Source: Chara braunii (taxonomy: Eukaryota > Streptophyta > Charophyceae > Charales > Characeae). From it: a stretch of 64,000 bases of DNA. The notes beneath the pieces were generated by a model. That model made no database searches. It saw only the letters and a program-made list of their open reading frames with translations, and was not told where the DNA came from. The first letter of the stretch is position 1, and the number at the start of each line of letters is the position of its first letter. Below, piece by piece: positions 53,866 through 63,308 of the stretch. The stretch is taken from NCBI GenBank assembly GCA_003427395.1, contig BFEA01000520.1, positions 669,580-733,579 of the forward strand, read 5' to 3'. Both the position numbers and the translations under genes were made by a program.

Positions 53866-54246
53866 ATGAGCTTGAGGGTTTTAGAGGTTGAGCCAGTCGG
53901 GGTCAGTGTAGGTAGCTATGGGGGAATAGACGTGTGGTGCTACATGTTTTTTCTGTGGACGGGGGACTTTGATATAGCCCTTTATGTACAAGAGGGGTTG
54001 GACCAAGGGGAATATTTCCTACGTAGCTGGGAAGAAGTCGTTGGTCACTTGCGGTTGGAGAAATAATTGTTGGGGAATTACGGGATCCGGTATTTTTACG
54101 AGCTAGGCTATCGAACTTATGCACGAGGCGCACGACCGGCACCGGTAATACCCGACGCTTATCTTGACGGGACAGACGATTGGAGAATATTGGTGGCAAT
54201 CATCGAGGACGTAGTTCAGAGGCAGGCCGACAGAAGAGAGTGGTAG
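53866..54246 (+). pseudogene. Element E type-1 domain, copy 2
   Basis: It starts at ATG 53866 and runs in one frame, with a TAA at 54064-54066, to a TAG at 54244-54246. Motifs: V-S-V-G-S-Y-G-G, D-F-D-I-A-L-Y-V-Q-E-G, F-L-R-S-W-E-E, then after the stop Y-F-Y-E-L-G-Y-R-T-Y, P-V-I-P-D-A-Y-L-D-G-T-D-D-W-R-I-L and I-I-E-D-V-V. The I-P-D-A-Y with G-T-D-D-W ending matches copy 1 of element D. Confidence 0.7.
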
Positions 54247-54339
54247 GGCATGGTTAGAATTATAAAAGAGACAGGAAACGAGAAAGTAAAAATCGAGAGG
54301 TCGACCTCAGCAAGGAGTGGGAGAGTTTCAGTGTCCCCT

Positions 54340-54995
54340 TGGACCATTGCACGAAAAGGTACTTGGCCGGGCACGAGAGGGGCGTTGAACTTGAGAGAGG
54401 GGTTTCTCTTTGGGCTTGGTTCGATGTAGGAATTTGGGAAGGGGATCGTTGGACTAGGAACAGACCAGGAAAAACGGTAGAAGAGCCCTGCGAGCCGAAG
54501 TTCGCGTCGAAGGAACGATTTACCTGAGCCAAGAGGCCTGGGTAGATTACGTCATCCATTGGGCTCTAGGGTGGCTTCGGACGGACCATTGGGAGGTCCG
54601 TGCCAAACCGGTTTTGAGGCAGATTTCCGAGAAAGCACCTCTTCAGCACCGACTCCCGATCCGTTTTTGGGTGACTTGTGCCCAAGAAGAGGAATATCTG
54701 CGGGCTACGAGTTGTGTCCAAACCATCTTTCCATCCTACGTCTTCAGAAAAGTCTGCAAGGAAGGGGCCGCCTACTAGAAGGTAGTAAGGTCGATAGAAC
54801 GGGAGGCCAGAAGGCGGTTGTCCTTTAGGTCCCTCCATTGGTACTTCACGTACTGTGTGGATAACCGAGTGCCATACGGGTCCAGGGCTGACCGGATAAG
54901 GGAAAGGATCTCCTTGGACTCTGAGAGAGATCGTGAAGGAGGAAAGGATTACAGGTATCAGAGAGTGTTTGGAGCTCGGGGGCTTCGTTAGATCA
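54340..54995 (+). pseudogene. Element E type-2 domain, copy a
   Basis: The first block V-E-G-T-I-Y-L-S-Q-E-A-W at 54506-54541 is followed by a helix with W-L, then C-A-Q-E-E-E-Y and F-R-K-V, a TAG near 54775, and the second block W-Y-F-T-Y-C-V-D-N-R-V-P-Y (Cys codon 54854), with R-A-D-R-I-R-E-R after it. All from 54500 on is in one frame. No known fold is recognised; the mix of beta-strand-like and helical blocks suggests a globular domain of about 210-235 residues. Confidence 0.6.
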
Positions 54996-55017
54996 GAATT
55001 AGTGGAACAAAGGACCC

Positions 55018-55614
55018 ATGTTTTGGTTCCGGGAAAGCGAAGTCCCTGACTGGAAGAGATTAGAGGGCGGAGAGGTCACCGCAGAGAGTAATTTTCTGTG
55101 GATAGAGTCAGTAGAGGCACGAAGGAGAGGGAAGACTGCGGTGAAGGCAACATTGTATCTTAATCTTCGTCAAACCTACCTCGTGGACTAGGATTGTAGT
55201 GCCCCTGGTCTTAGGCCGAGGGGGTGGGCTTGACTTGCTACAAGAAGAAGCAAGGGGGGTAAGGAAGAGATGTATAGATAGGGACTTACGAGGAAGTGGG
55301 GTTGTCATCGAGGAAAGGGAGAGGTTCGCTCGCGCGGGAGTAACCCCACGAGCCAGTTGTCCTGTGACCATAAGAGTGTCAGGTTTTGTGTTTTTGATAG
55401 AGAATGAGGAAGGGATATTGAGGATCTTAGAGAGAGGCAAGAGGTTAGGTCTGCCCTTCGGAGCCTTGTAGTTACTCTACACCCATTGTGTTAACCATGG
55501 AACCCCTTTCCGGCGCAGGCTTTGGGGGATTTATAGGAGGCTATGGGCTCTCGAAAGGCCTTTTCACGTGCCCCAAAAGGGTATCACGAGGGGGTGTTCA
55601 AGCTACCGTGGTAG
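55018..55614 (+). pseudogene. Element E type-2 domain, copy b
   Basis: It opens with F-W-F-R-E-S-E-V-P-D-W and G-G-E-V. The first block K-A-T-L-Y-L-N-L is at 55144-55167, then a stop and a frameshift. The second half (55199-55471) has R-V-S-G-F-V-F-L-I and R-I-L-E-R-G-K-R, with the second block L-L-Y-T-H-C-V-N-H-G-T-P-F (Cys codon 55487), 633 bp after copy a. Confidence 0.55.
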
Positions 55615-56335
55615 ATGGTGAGGTTCGTTCTTAGTAATGGAGGGACTGTGGAGTCAGTAGAGGCCGGTGGAGGAGAAGTCTTAGTTCCAGGCGACCCACA
55701 CGTGACCCCTTATTGGATGAGTGTTGAGAAGGGGGGAGTAATCAAAGAAGGCGCTTACGTGTGGGTTAGAGCGCGTAAATTGACATGGAAGGAAGGACTG
55801 CGGAGGAATGGCCCGCCTCATGTTGTCAGGTTCCTCGAGATATACGCGACCGTTTTCCTGGATGGCGATTAGTGGACCGAGGTCTGGAGAGGCCTGGTCA
55901 CCGGCCGGGAGGTACACACTAGGTACCGAGAGTCCACAAAGAAGGTGGCAAACGACTTGGTCGTAGGAGATTACGCAGAGGGGACCTTTGAATCGTGGAC
56001 GCTGGTATCGTTCGCGAAACCGGGCGAGGTTCCCCGCGCCTCGAAGGTACTCCACGTGGTCTTGCCCGACTTTTTGGTACGAACGCTCCTACGAGATTCG
56101 GAGGAGAGGGTAGTAGAGGTGCTTTGGTCTGCCCGTCGGTCGGGAATCCAGGCTCTAGGGTTGTTCTGGCTTTACACCCGATGTGTTGACGCGGGAGTAC
56201 CGTAAAAGAGAGAATTAGTAGGGATTTTGGAGCGGTTGAGGGAGTTCGAAGGGGTAAGGGCACACGTCGCCGACGTCCCCTACGCTTGTATCTTAAGGGA
56301 GGAGCAAGTGACCAACCGGAGGGGGTACGAGCCTT
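55615..56335 (+). pseudogene. Element E type-2 domain, copy c
   Basis: It begins G-G-G-E-V-L-V-P-G-D-P and W-M-S-V-E-K-G-G. The first block I-Y-A-T-V-F-L-D-G-D lies near 55842-55870, then a TAG with W-T-E-V-W-R-G-L after it. The second part (55945-56205) holds P-R-A-S-K-V-L and R-T-L-L-R-D-S-E-E-R-V, then W-L-Y-T-R-C-V-D-A-G-V-P (Cys codon 56182, 695 bp after copy b). A TAA follows, and R-E-L-V-G-I-L-E-R-L-R continues in frame. Confidence 0.6.
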
Positions 56336-56960
56336 CTTAGGGGGAGATGATAAAAGGGGTCCTTGGGATGCGTTGGTCCTCTATACACCCTGTAGAGGAA
56401 GGGGGCGAAGTCTGTCGGATCACCCTCCCGAAATCAGGCTTAGCCGTTATCCCTCGAGCTCGGTAGGTTCAAAGGGAAGAACCTCGGACCTACTGTGGCA
56501 AGGTGTTCGTCCACCTGACCGTGAGCAATGAAGGTGAACTCCTGGTCGGGAGAGCGAATGTCTTCCTCTCAAAAGAGGGCCTCGTCGAAGCAGTTTTGAG
56601 CTTGAAGTTGGGAGAGGACCCTCTTTGGCACGAGCGGGCCGTAAGAACCAGGTTGGAGGAGCTAGTTGGCGAGGTAGACTGCCAAGGGGTTGTCAAATCG
56701 CCTACCGGGTGACTTATGATGGGCTTGGAGAAATCCCATTTTTCGCCACCAGCTGCTCAGTGGAAGTAGCCAGGTTCATCTTCAAGAGGGTCTATCCCTC
56801 TGAGACTGTTAAAAAGGCAATGGAAAGAAGGATTGAGATCCTAAATCAGTTCCGCTTTACAGACTCGGACTTACATGCTCTCCTGACGTGGTGTCTTCTA
56901 AACCCGCGTTATAACGACTGGTCCGCCCTGAACAATCAAGGATACACGTTTGAAGGTTGA
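56336..56960 (+). pseudogene. Element E type-2 domain, copy d
   Basis: G-R-A-N-V-F-L-S-K-E-G-L-V-E-A-V-L at about 56548 is the first block. L-G-E-D-P-L-W-H-E-R-A-V-R-T-R-L follows, then a frameshift. I-P-F-F-A-T-S-C-S-V-E-V-A-R, V-K-K-A-M-E-R-R-I and a weakened second block L-L-T-W-C-L-L-N-P (Cys codon 56892, 710 bp after copy c) complete it. It shares L-x-x-G-E-D-P-L with the later copy at 57781-58390. Confidence 0.6.
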
Positions 56961-56989
56961 GGCCAGCACGTGGAGGACTCGACGATCTC

Positions 56990-57121
56990 GTAGACGAAGG
57001 AGCATTAGGCATGAGTGAGCCTAGCGACCCGGCTAGAAGGCCTCGACCCTTCGGAGCTCATACGTATTGCCATTGCTTGTAGACGAAGGAGCATTAGGCA
57101 TGAGTGAGCCTAGCGACCCGG
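56990..57121 (+). repeat. 43-bp direct repeat, 89 bp apart
   Basis: GTAGACGAAGGAGCATTAGG, continuing to GCGACCCGG, is repeated exactly at 56990-57032 and 57079-57121. It sits where the type-2 array loses its spacing, and may mark a deletion or insertion scar. Confidence 0.9.
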
Positions 57122-57400
57122 AACTGGCAAGCCTGTATAGGGTGAGAGCGGAACTTTATAGGATCTCAACCATTTGTTAGGAAGAACAAAGAAGGGCTAG
57201 GCCTAGCTCCTTGACCAGGATTAAAGCCATTGAAACAGCATCCATTCGGATATTCGACGAACAAAAGGAGGCACTGCTCTCAGGAGAGGGACAGGTATGA
57301 GAGCTAGCTTTTCGTCAGGCTCGGTGAATTGGGAGCTTGAGACTCACGACGACGGGCCAGAGGTGAGGATAGAGGGAGAGGCGGAGTTAGCGGTAGGGCT

Positions 57401-57776
57401 TTAGGAAGGCCCGGCGTCTAGAGCAAGAAAGAAATTCCTTGTAGAGATCCGGAGGCTTGCTCTGTGGAAGAGGAGGCAGTGGACAACATTGGCAAAGTTT
57501 TCAATTACCGTAACTGAATTAGGAGGGACCCTCTTCTCGAGAGAGTGGAGAGAAACGCTACTAGAGGTCGAGCGAAGGTTTGAGGAAGACACGAGGAGCT
57601 TAGGTGTGCCGCTTGAAGCAAGATTACACTTAGTAGAGGCTCGGTTTTGGGATAGGTCGGGTAAATACGAAAAGGCTGTGCGACTGGTGCTATTCGAGGG
57701 TGGTGTCGACGCTCGACGAAAGTGTGAAGATTCCTTAGCCAAGACGGCTGAGAGGTTGGTCAGGGTGAGGTAGATC
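57401..57776 (+). pseudogene. Element E array segment with partial type-2 similarity
   Basis: The frame has F-S-I-T-V-T-E-L-G-G-T-L-F-S-R-E-W-R-E-T-L-L, like the first type-2 block, then R-F-E-E-D-T and A-R-L-H-L-V-E-A-R-F-W-D-R. It ends at TAG 57771-57773. It may be a half-copy between copies d and e, out of the normal spacing. Confidence 0.4.
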
Positions 57777-57780
57777 ATCG

Positions 57781-58390
57781 ATGATTAGGTACGAACGTGG
57801 ACACCCCGTCGGGATCCTTGAACGGGCTTGGAAATCGGGAGGGAGGTATGGAGTAACTCTCCCAAAGGTTAACATTGAAAGAACAACGGTCGTAGAATTC
57901 TTTGAAATACACGACCAAGAATATGTGATTCGTTTTTCGTTGGTCTCCGGAGGAAACCTCAGAATACAGCGAGCGAAAATTTTCCTATCGGAAAGTGATA
58001 GGCAACTCTTCACGACCGAGCTAGCAGAAGGGGAGGACCCTTTAGGGCTTGCAAAGAGGGCTTTAAACCCGACTTAAAAGGTTGGGAGGAGCTTCCTCGA
58101 GAGAGCGTGTGCTAGACTGGGTCGAATACAGGGGGCGGCAAGAGATTCCTCGGGCAGCACACGAGCGGACTTGGGAAATCCCCGTATGGGTTTATCGCCT
58201 GCTCTACCAAGACGACTCGGCGGTAAGAAAGATCTTGAACCGGGGGTTCCCGTTGGGAGAGACCGGAGGGCACAAGCTGTTCACTTAGTGTTGGGAATCT
58301 CTGAGTAATACAGACTTCGAATGGTGGGCGCGAGTGGGGAAATTCATTAAGCCCCTATTCCAAGGATAGGCGGGAGAGGTAGATAGAGAT
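57781..58390 (+). pseudogene. Element E type-2 domain, copy e
   Basis: R-A-K-I-F-L-S-E-S-D (about 57970-57999) is followed by L-A-E-G-E-D-P-L-G-L-A-K-R-A-L, nearly the same as in copy d. After a stop and frame change (58082-58288) come Q-E-I-P-R-A-A-H-E, V-R-K-I-L-N-R and H-K-L-F-T-stop-C-W, the remnant of the second block (Cys codon 58289). Confidence 0.55.
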
Positions 58391-59957
58391 TTGATAAGGC
58401 GTTGTTCTCAGGAGGGGATTGAGAATGTCCCGGATCTAGAAATCGTGCGTCTAGCACTTGCAGCTTACGATGAGAAATTGGTGCAAGACTCGTGGTGGAC
58501 CGTAACTAGCGAAGAGTCAGCAAGGAGTGATCAAGGAAAAACGTCCAGTAAAGGAGGGGACTCGGAGGGAGGTAGCAACAACAAGGAGGGCACAGACACT
58601 AGCGAGGAAAAGGAGTAGATAGAAACAATCGGGCGTATGGAGAGTGAAGTCGAACCCAGGCACTCACAGTCTCCTGGGCTGACAGGCGTTGCAAGGGTGA
58701 AAAAAGGAGCGGAACTAGGGATAAAATAGAGTAAGGAAACCGGAGGGATGACCGAGCCAGTAGGCGTTAGAGACAAGGATGAGCGGAGTGGGGATCAACC
58801 TTTTGAAGAAGTAGATGCTCCCGCCAGGCAAAAGGTGGACGCCGATATGCATTTACATAGGGATCTGAAGTCGTGAATACCGACAAGCGGGAGAGCAGTT
58901 GAAGCCACGAGGGGTATTCCCGTCGAAACTCGATGGGCCGATCAGATCGATGTAGAAGAAGGGGGCAGAGGAGGCCCGACGGTAACGCTCAATAGAGCAA
59001 GTGGATGGGGACCTCGAAGGAATGAGGAAGGAGCACTTAGGGGAAAAGAGTTGCTCGAGGAGCGGGTAACGGAGGCAACCAGAGGCGCGCCCCGGTGGGC
59101 CGATCGGGAAACTGATTTTGCCTGGGCCTCTGATGAGATGACGGGCAAAAATGTTGATTGGGCAGGCGGAGCATGGCGAAGTATGGGCCTTGCAAGGTGG
59201 GAACGTGAAGCGGAGGAGAGAGGTCATCGGGGAGAAGGTCCTTGGGGCCGTCTTCGAAATCGACCACGGATGGAAGAACTAGACCCGGCTTGGTATAAGC
59301 CCTATGACCCGGTTATAGACGACCCAGCCGGGGGTCCATATTTCCGTCGCTACGATGAACGACGTATTCCCTACTACGACGTCAACGTGGAGGTGGAGGC
59401 CCTTTATTTTACTGAGAGAGATGTGACGGGATTCGTAGAAAAGTGGGAAAGCTATGCCTTCCGAAAGAAGTTTTCCGAGAAGGAATGGATAGACCACTTT
59501 ATCCAACACTCGGACCCGGAACTGGACCATTAGAGCGATCTACCCTCTGGATGGCAGGTGGAGAACCTTCAAGGCCAGCTTGTTAAGGACCTTTGCTTGT
59601 AATGACCTGATCCCGACAATCGAGGGTCTGCGACAGGTGCCCCGAGGGGAACAAGAGAGTCTGGTGGCTTTCACCAAGAGATTCAAAAGACTCTCTGAGG
59701 CTCCGGTGGATAGAGGGATGTTGTCGGAAGTAGAGAGGTGCGTGATGTTTATGGTACACCTTCCCGAAGAAAAAAGGAAAGAAGTCCTTGAAAAAGCCCC
59801 CAGGGACTCTACATACTTTGCGAAAGTAGTCGAAGTGGTTTTTACCGGAGGAGGAATGGACGTGAGAGAATACATGAAGGAAAGTCTGGATCTAGCCTTG
59901 AAACAAAGGCGAAGTCTGAAAAACGGCACTCCACGGGGAAACAATCGGCCTTCTTAG
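58391..59957 (+). pseudogene. Element E gag
   Basis: One frame from 58391 to 59533, with stops at 58616 (TAG), near 58727 (TAG) and 58874 (TGA): a Ser/Gly/Glu-rich N-terminal part, an Arg/Trp-rich stretch, then a capsid start with Y-F-R-R-Y-D-E-R, E-A-L-Y-F-T-E-R-D-V and F-V-E-K-W-E. After a frameshift, 59535-59957 has the capsid C-half: F-K-A-S-L-L-R-T-F, V-P-R-G-E-Q-E-S-L-V-A-F-T-K-R-F and V-V-E-V-V-F. It matches the retrotransposon gag layout. Confidence 0.75.
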
Positions 59958-59960
59958 AGG

Positions 59961-60929
59961 TTGTCGGGTCAATGTTGGGGTAGGGGTCAAGGAAACTTGA
60001 TAAATGAACCTGGAGGGGGAAATCAAGGAGCTTGGAGAAATGACCGAGATAGTGGAGTCAACAGGGGGTCCGATTGGGGGAGCTCCCACTGGAAGGATAC
60101 GAGGGACGGTCGTTGGGGTAACCCTCCTCAAAATAGGCCCTCGGGTCCAAGACCGGAAGAGAAACCGGCAAGGGTTCCCCCTCCACCTAGAGCCGGAGCA
60201 GCAAGCAGCTCAGGGCTTTCTGTCGGGGCTCACTCGCCCAACCCTACCGCCCGGAGTGGTTGCGTCTATAGCAACGAAGAAAGTCGCATCAAGCGCGAGT
60301 GCCCGCACTTCACGGAGGCTCTAAGATTGGGAGTCGTGAAGTTGAATGAGAACAAGTGGGTGGTGTGGGCTGATGACGGGGAACCAGTTTCCTTCTACCC
60401 TTCTATGAAGGTGAATGTGGACAAGCGGATTGCCCCACAAGAAGAAAAATTGAAGAAAAGACCCGAGACTAGCGGAATGGCGGGTTCGTCCAGGGTTCAG
60501 ATGACGGAGTCTGATCCGACCCAAGGAATTTCAATTCTGGAACCCCAAGTCTCTAGCATTAAGGTCGTGGAGACCTCCCTCGAAGAAGTCGAAGCCGATC
60601 AGTGCTTAAGGGTGAGGACTCAAGCTCGGGCTAGTTCTTCCAGGGAAAAAGGGGTTGCGCCTGAGAAAGGTAATGTGGACGGCGTTCAACGGTTGACGGA
60701 CGCAAAGATCGAAGAGAAAAAGGAGGCGGAAGGAAAAGAGGAAGGGGAACCCACCTCGCCTCGGAAAAGACGGCCGAAGAAATTTGAGATGAAATGTCTT
60801 TTGGACGAGGTAGATACAGTGGCCCCTCTCAGACGGACTCTGATGCAGCCCATGCAATGTACACTACTCAAGTACCTAGCGGTCAGTAAGAATGCAAGAG
60901 AAGAGTTTTTGAGTATACCAAGAAGGTGA
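59961..60929 (+). pseudogene. Element E gag C-terminus with degenerate zinc knuckle
   Basis: It continues the preceding frame after one TAG. A Gly/Arg/Asn/Pro-rich stretch precedes C-V-Y-S-N-E-E-S-R-I-K-R-E-C, where the CX2CX4HX4C spacing is kept but the second Cys is Ser and the His is Arg. Then come P-H-F-T-E-A-L-R-L-G-V-V and W-A-D-D-G-E-P-V, and a long Glu/Lys/Ser linker leading to protease. A true knuckle would not fold with these changes. At 60929 the frame shifts into the protease. Confidence 0.72.
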
Positions 60930-61816
60930 GAGTTCCGATGGTCCAAGGGTCGACCATCTCGAATAATGTGGTATCCAAGGAGGGCGTTCAATCTCGGACG
61001 ACACAGTCTTCAAAGATCACAATGGAGAGTCTGCCAGTGAGTTGCTTCTCGGAAGAAGAGGTAAGGAGATTCTATGTGTTGGGCAGTGGTCAGCTTCAAG
61101 CGACGGTTAATGGAAGAGACATGAGGACCTTAGTGGATAATGGGTCCGAATCGACCGTTTGCCGAAACTCGATCGCCAAAGAATTGGGCTTGGAGATAGA
61201 CAAGGAAATCGTCATGTCCATGGTCGTAGCAGATAACAAGTTGCAACTCGTCGAAGGAGTCTGTCATAAGCTGGTGATCGAAGTTGCGGGGGTAGAAGCA
61301 AGCGTGCCGATTTTTTCCATAAAGGAATGCTCGTCGGAGTTAATACTTGGGCGAACCTGGTTTAGCACGGTGCACACTCTCCATTCAGTCCCCTGACGGA
61401 ATGCGTGTGGTTCTCAAGACTGTGGTACTCAAGATGAGCGTAACCGCACTAGCATCCTGAAGAAAGGAGGTGGTCGATCTAGGATGCGTCAAGTCCGCCT
61501 AGATGAGACCCCTTTCTCCGAAAGAATGTCTTCGGAGGACAAAGTGAAAGTCGAAGAGATCGGGGATCGGATTGTGATCAACGGAGTAGGGTACGAGAAG
61601 GAGTGTGAGGATGAGGAGTTTGGGGGATGTGTTAAGCTGTCTTTTTTGGAGGAATCCCTATAGCTGGCGGAGGTAGAAAATATAAAACCGTGGCGGAGAA
61701 AGTAAAACCCGCCACGGTCAACCGGACAGAACAGGGGAAGCGACGATTTCTGAGGAATAGATAGTCGAGATCATCAAGAGGCGAAAGGAGAAGGAGGGGC
61801 AGAGAATCACTGCTTA
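60926..61816 (+). pseudogene. Element E aspartic protease and linker
   Basis: 60926-61398 encodes a retropepsin: M-R-T-L-V-D-N-G-S-E-S-T-V (catalytic Asp kept, D-N-G instead of D-S/T-G), M-V-V-A-D-N-K-L-Q-L (flap) and S-E-L-I-L-G-R-T-W-F (C-terminal strand). The start is not an ATG; it is an in-frame continuation after a shift. After the TGA at 61396 the same frame continues as an acidic linker with further stops (61661-61663 and two downstream) to the RT. Confidence 0.8.
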
Positions 61817-62602
61817 ATGAGTGAAGAGGATGGACATAGGGGACGGAACCTCACAGAGTGGGAAAAGGAGCACGTAATAATTATCTTAAGTGGTTGCGAC
61901 AAGGCTATAGCCTTTGATGACTCAAAGCGGGGGAGTATAGACCCAAGATATGCCAAGCCCACGAGAATTTATACCATCCCTCACGTGCCATGTAAAGATA
62001 GACCCCCGTGGAAGTACACGCAGAAGGAGAAGGAGGAAATAGCCGCCTTCATAAAAGAGAAAATCATGACATTCGTGGTCGAGCCATGCGAGAGTGCCTA
62101 TGCGAACAAATGGTTTTTTATTTGGAAGGGAGGTAGCAATAAGCTTAGACGGATCCAAGAACTTCAAAGAAGAAATGTTGTCACCATCCGAGATGTCGGA
62201 TCCATACCCGAGGCGGATCTCCTATCGGAAGGAGCGGCGGGGCGATCCATCTACTCTATCTGTGACCTTTTTGGGGGATATGATGAGATCCCCCTTGATT
62301 ATCGTGATAGACACATGACGGGTATGCACAGTCCGTTAGGTCTAGTACAAATGATGGTTGTGCCAATGGGATGGACCAATGGAGTCGCCGGATTTCAAAG
62401 GGCGATGATCGCAGTCCTCAAGGAATTCATCGCGGAGAAAGTGGACGTTTTCTTGGACGACTTTCCGATCAAAGGTCCGGTATGGAAGGACGAAACAGAG
62501 GTTTTTCCGGGGGTGAGAAAATTTGTGGTAGATCACATGATAGACGTGGAGACGGTCCTCAGGAAGTTGGACAACGCTGAACGTTACCGTCAGTGGGACT
62601 AA
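61817..62602 (+). pseudogene. Element E reverse transcriptase (FLDD)
   Basis: A 261-codon frame: helix with W-E-K-E-H-V-I-I-I-L, D-R-P-P-W-K-Y, F-V-V-E-P-C-E-S-A-Y-A-N-K-W, L-Q-R-R-N-V-V-T-I-R-D-V-G, Y-S-I-C-D-L-F-G-G-Y-D-E-I (palm Asp), M-H-S-P-L-G-L-V-Q-M, P-M-G-W-T-N-G-V-A and F-L-D-D-F with G-P. The catalytic Asp pair is kept. It aligns block for block with the RT of element D. A frameshift near 62580 leads to the thumb. Confidence 0.92.
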
Positions 62603-63308
62603 GAGCCGGTGGGCGGTCTCCTCTATCAGGATATTGGGGTTCATATGCGACAAGGACGGAAGAAGACCGGATCCCGCTAAGCTGGAGAAGTTGATCTTGT
62701 GGTCGTCCCCCCTGAAATCAATCACTGAGGTACGATAATTTCTAGGGGTTGTGGGCTATTGGCACATCTTTATAAAGACCTACAATGACAAACCAGAGCC
62801 CCTCCGGACGTTTCTCCGTAGAATTGAGAAGTAAGATTGGGGAGGGGACCAGGAAAAAGCAATGGAAACCCTCAAGGAGGAATTCCGTGAGGGAGGCCAA
62901 GTGATATGGGTGCCCTCCTTTGATGATGAAGAACATAGGTCGTTCATAGTATCGACAGATGTTGGGCCTTTTTCGGTAGGAGGGTTCCTGTCTCAAAAGG
63001 ACAAAGAAGGGAAGGAGCGGCCTTTAAGGTTTGAGAGTAGGGCGCTCAACACTACGGAGAAAAACTACATTCAATTCAAGAAGGAAGTATTAGGAGTGTT
63101 GCACTGTCCGAAGACCTTTAGGCATTACATTTATGGAAGGAAATTCCTCCTTCGGGTAGACCCGACGGCGGTGGCGGCTGTGCTTCAGAAAGACTTTTCC
63201 CTAAAGGACCCAATGATAGCTCAATGGATGATCCACATCAGGCTATATAACTACAGGGTGGAAAGAATCTCGGGGGCTAAGAACCAAGTAACGGATGGGT
63301 TGTCCTGA
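62580..63308 (+). pseudogene. Element E RT thumb and RNase H
   Basis: The frame starts N-V-T-V-S-G-T-K-S, then L-G-F-I-C and, after a TAA, F-L-G-V-V-G-Y-W-H-I-F-I. A second TAA falls near 62832. RNase H: I-V-S-T-D-V-G-P (Asp), V-G-G-F-L-S-Q-K, R-F-E-S-R-A-L-N, F-K-K-E-V (Glu), L-R-V-D-P-T-A (Asp) and the end N-Q-V-T-D-G-L-S before a TGA at 63306. Confidence 0.87.

Noticed and set aside
58391-59533. Stop-codon reassignment or programmed readthrough in element E
   Set aside because: Stops are of all three kinds and accompanied by frameshifts, so decay is the simpler explanation.
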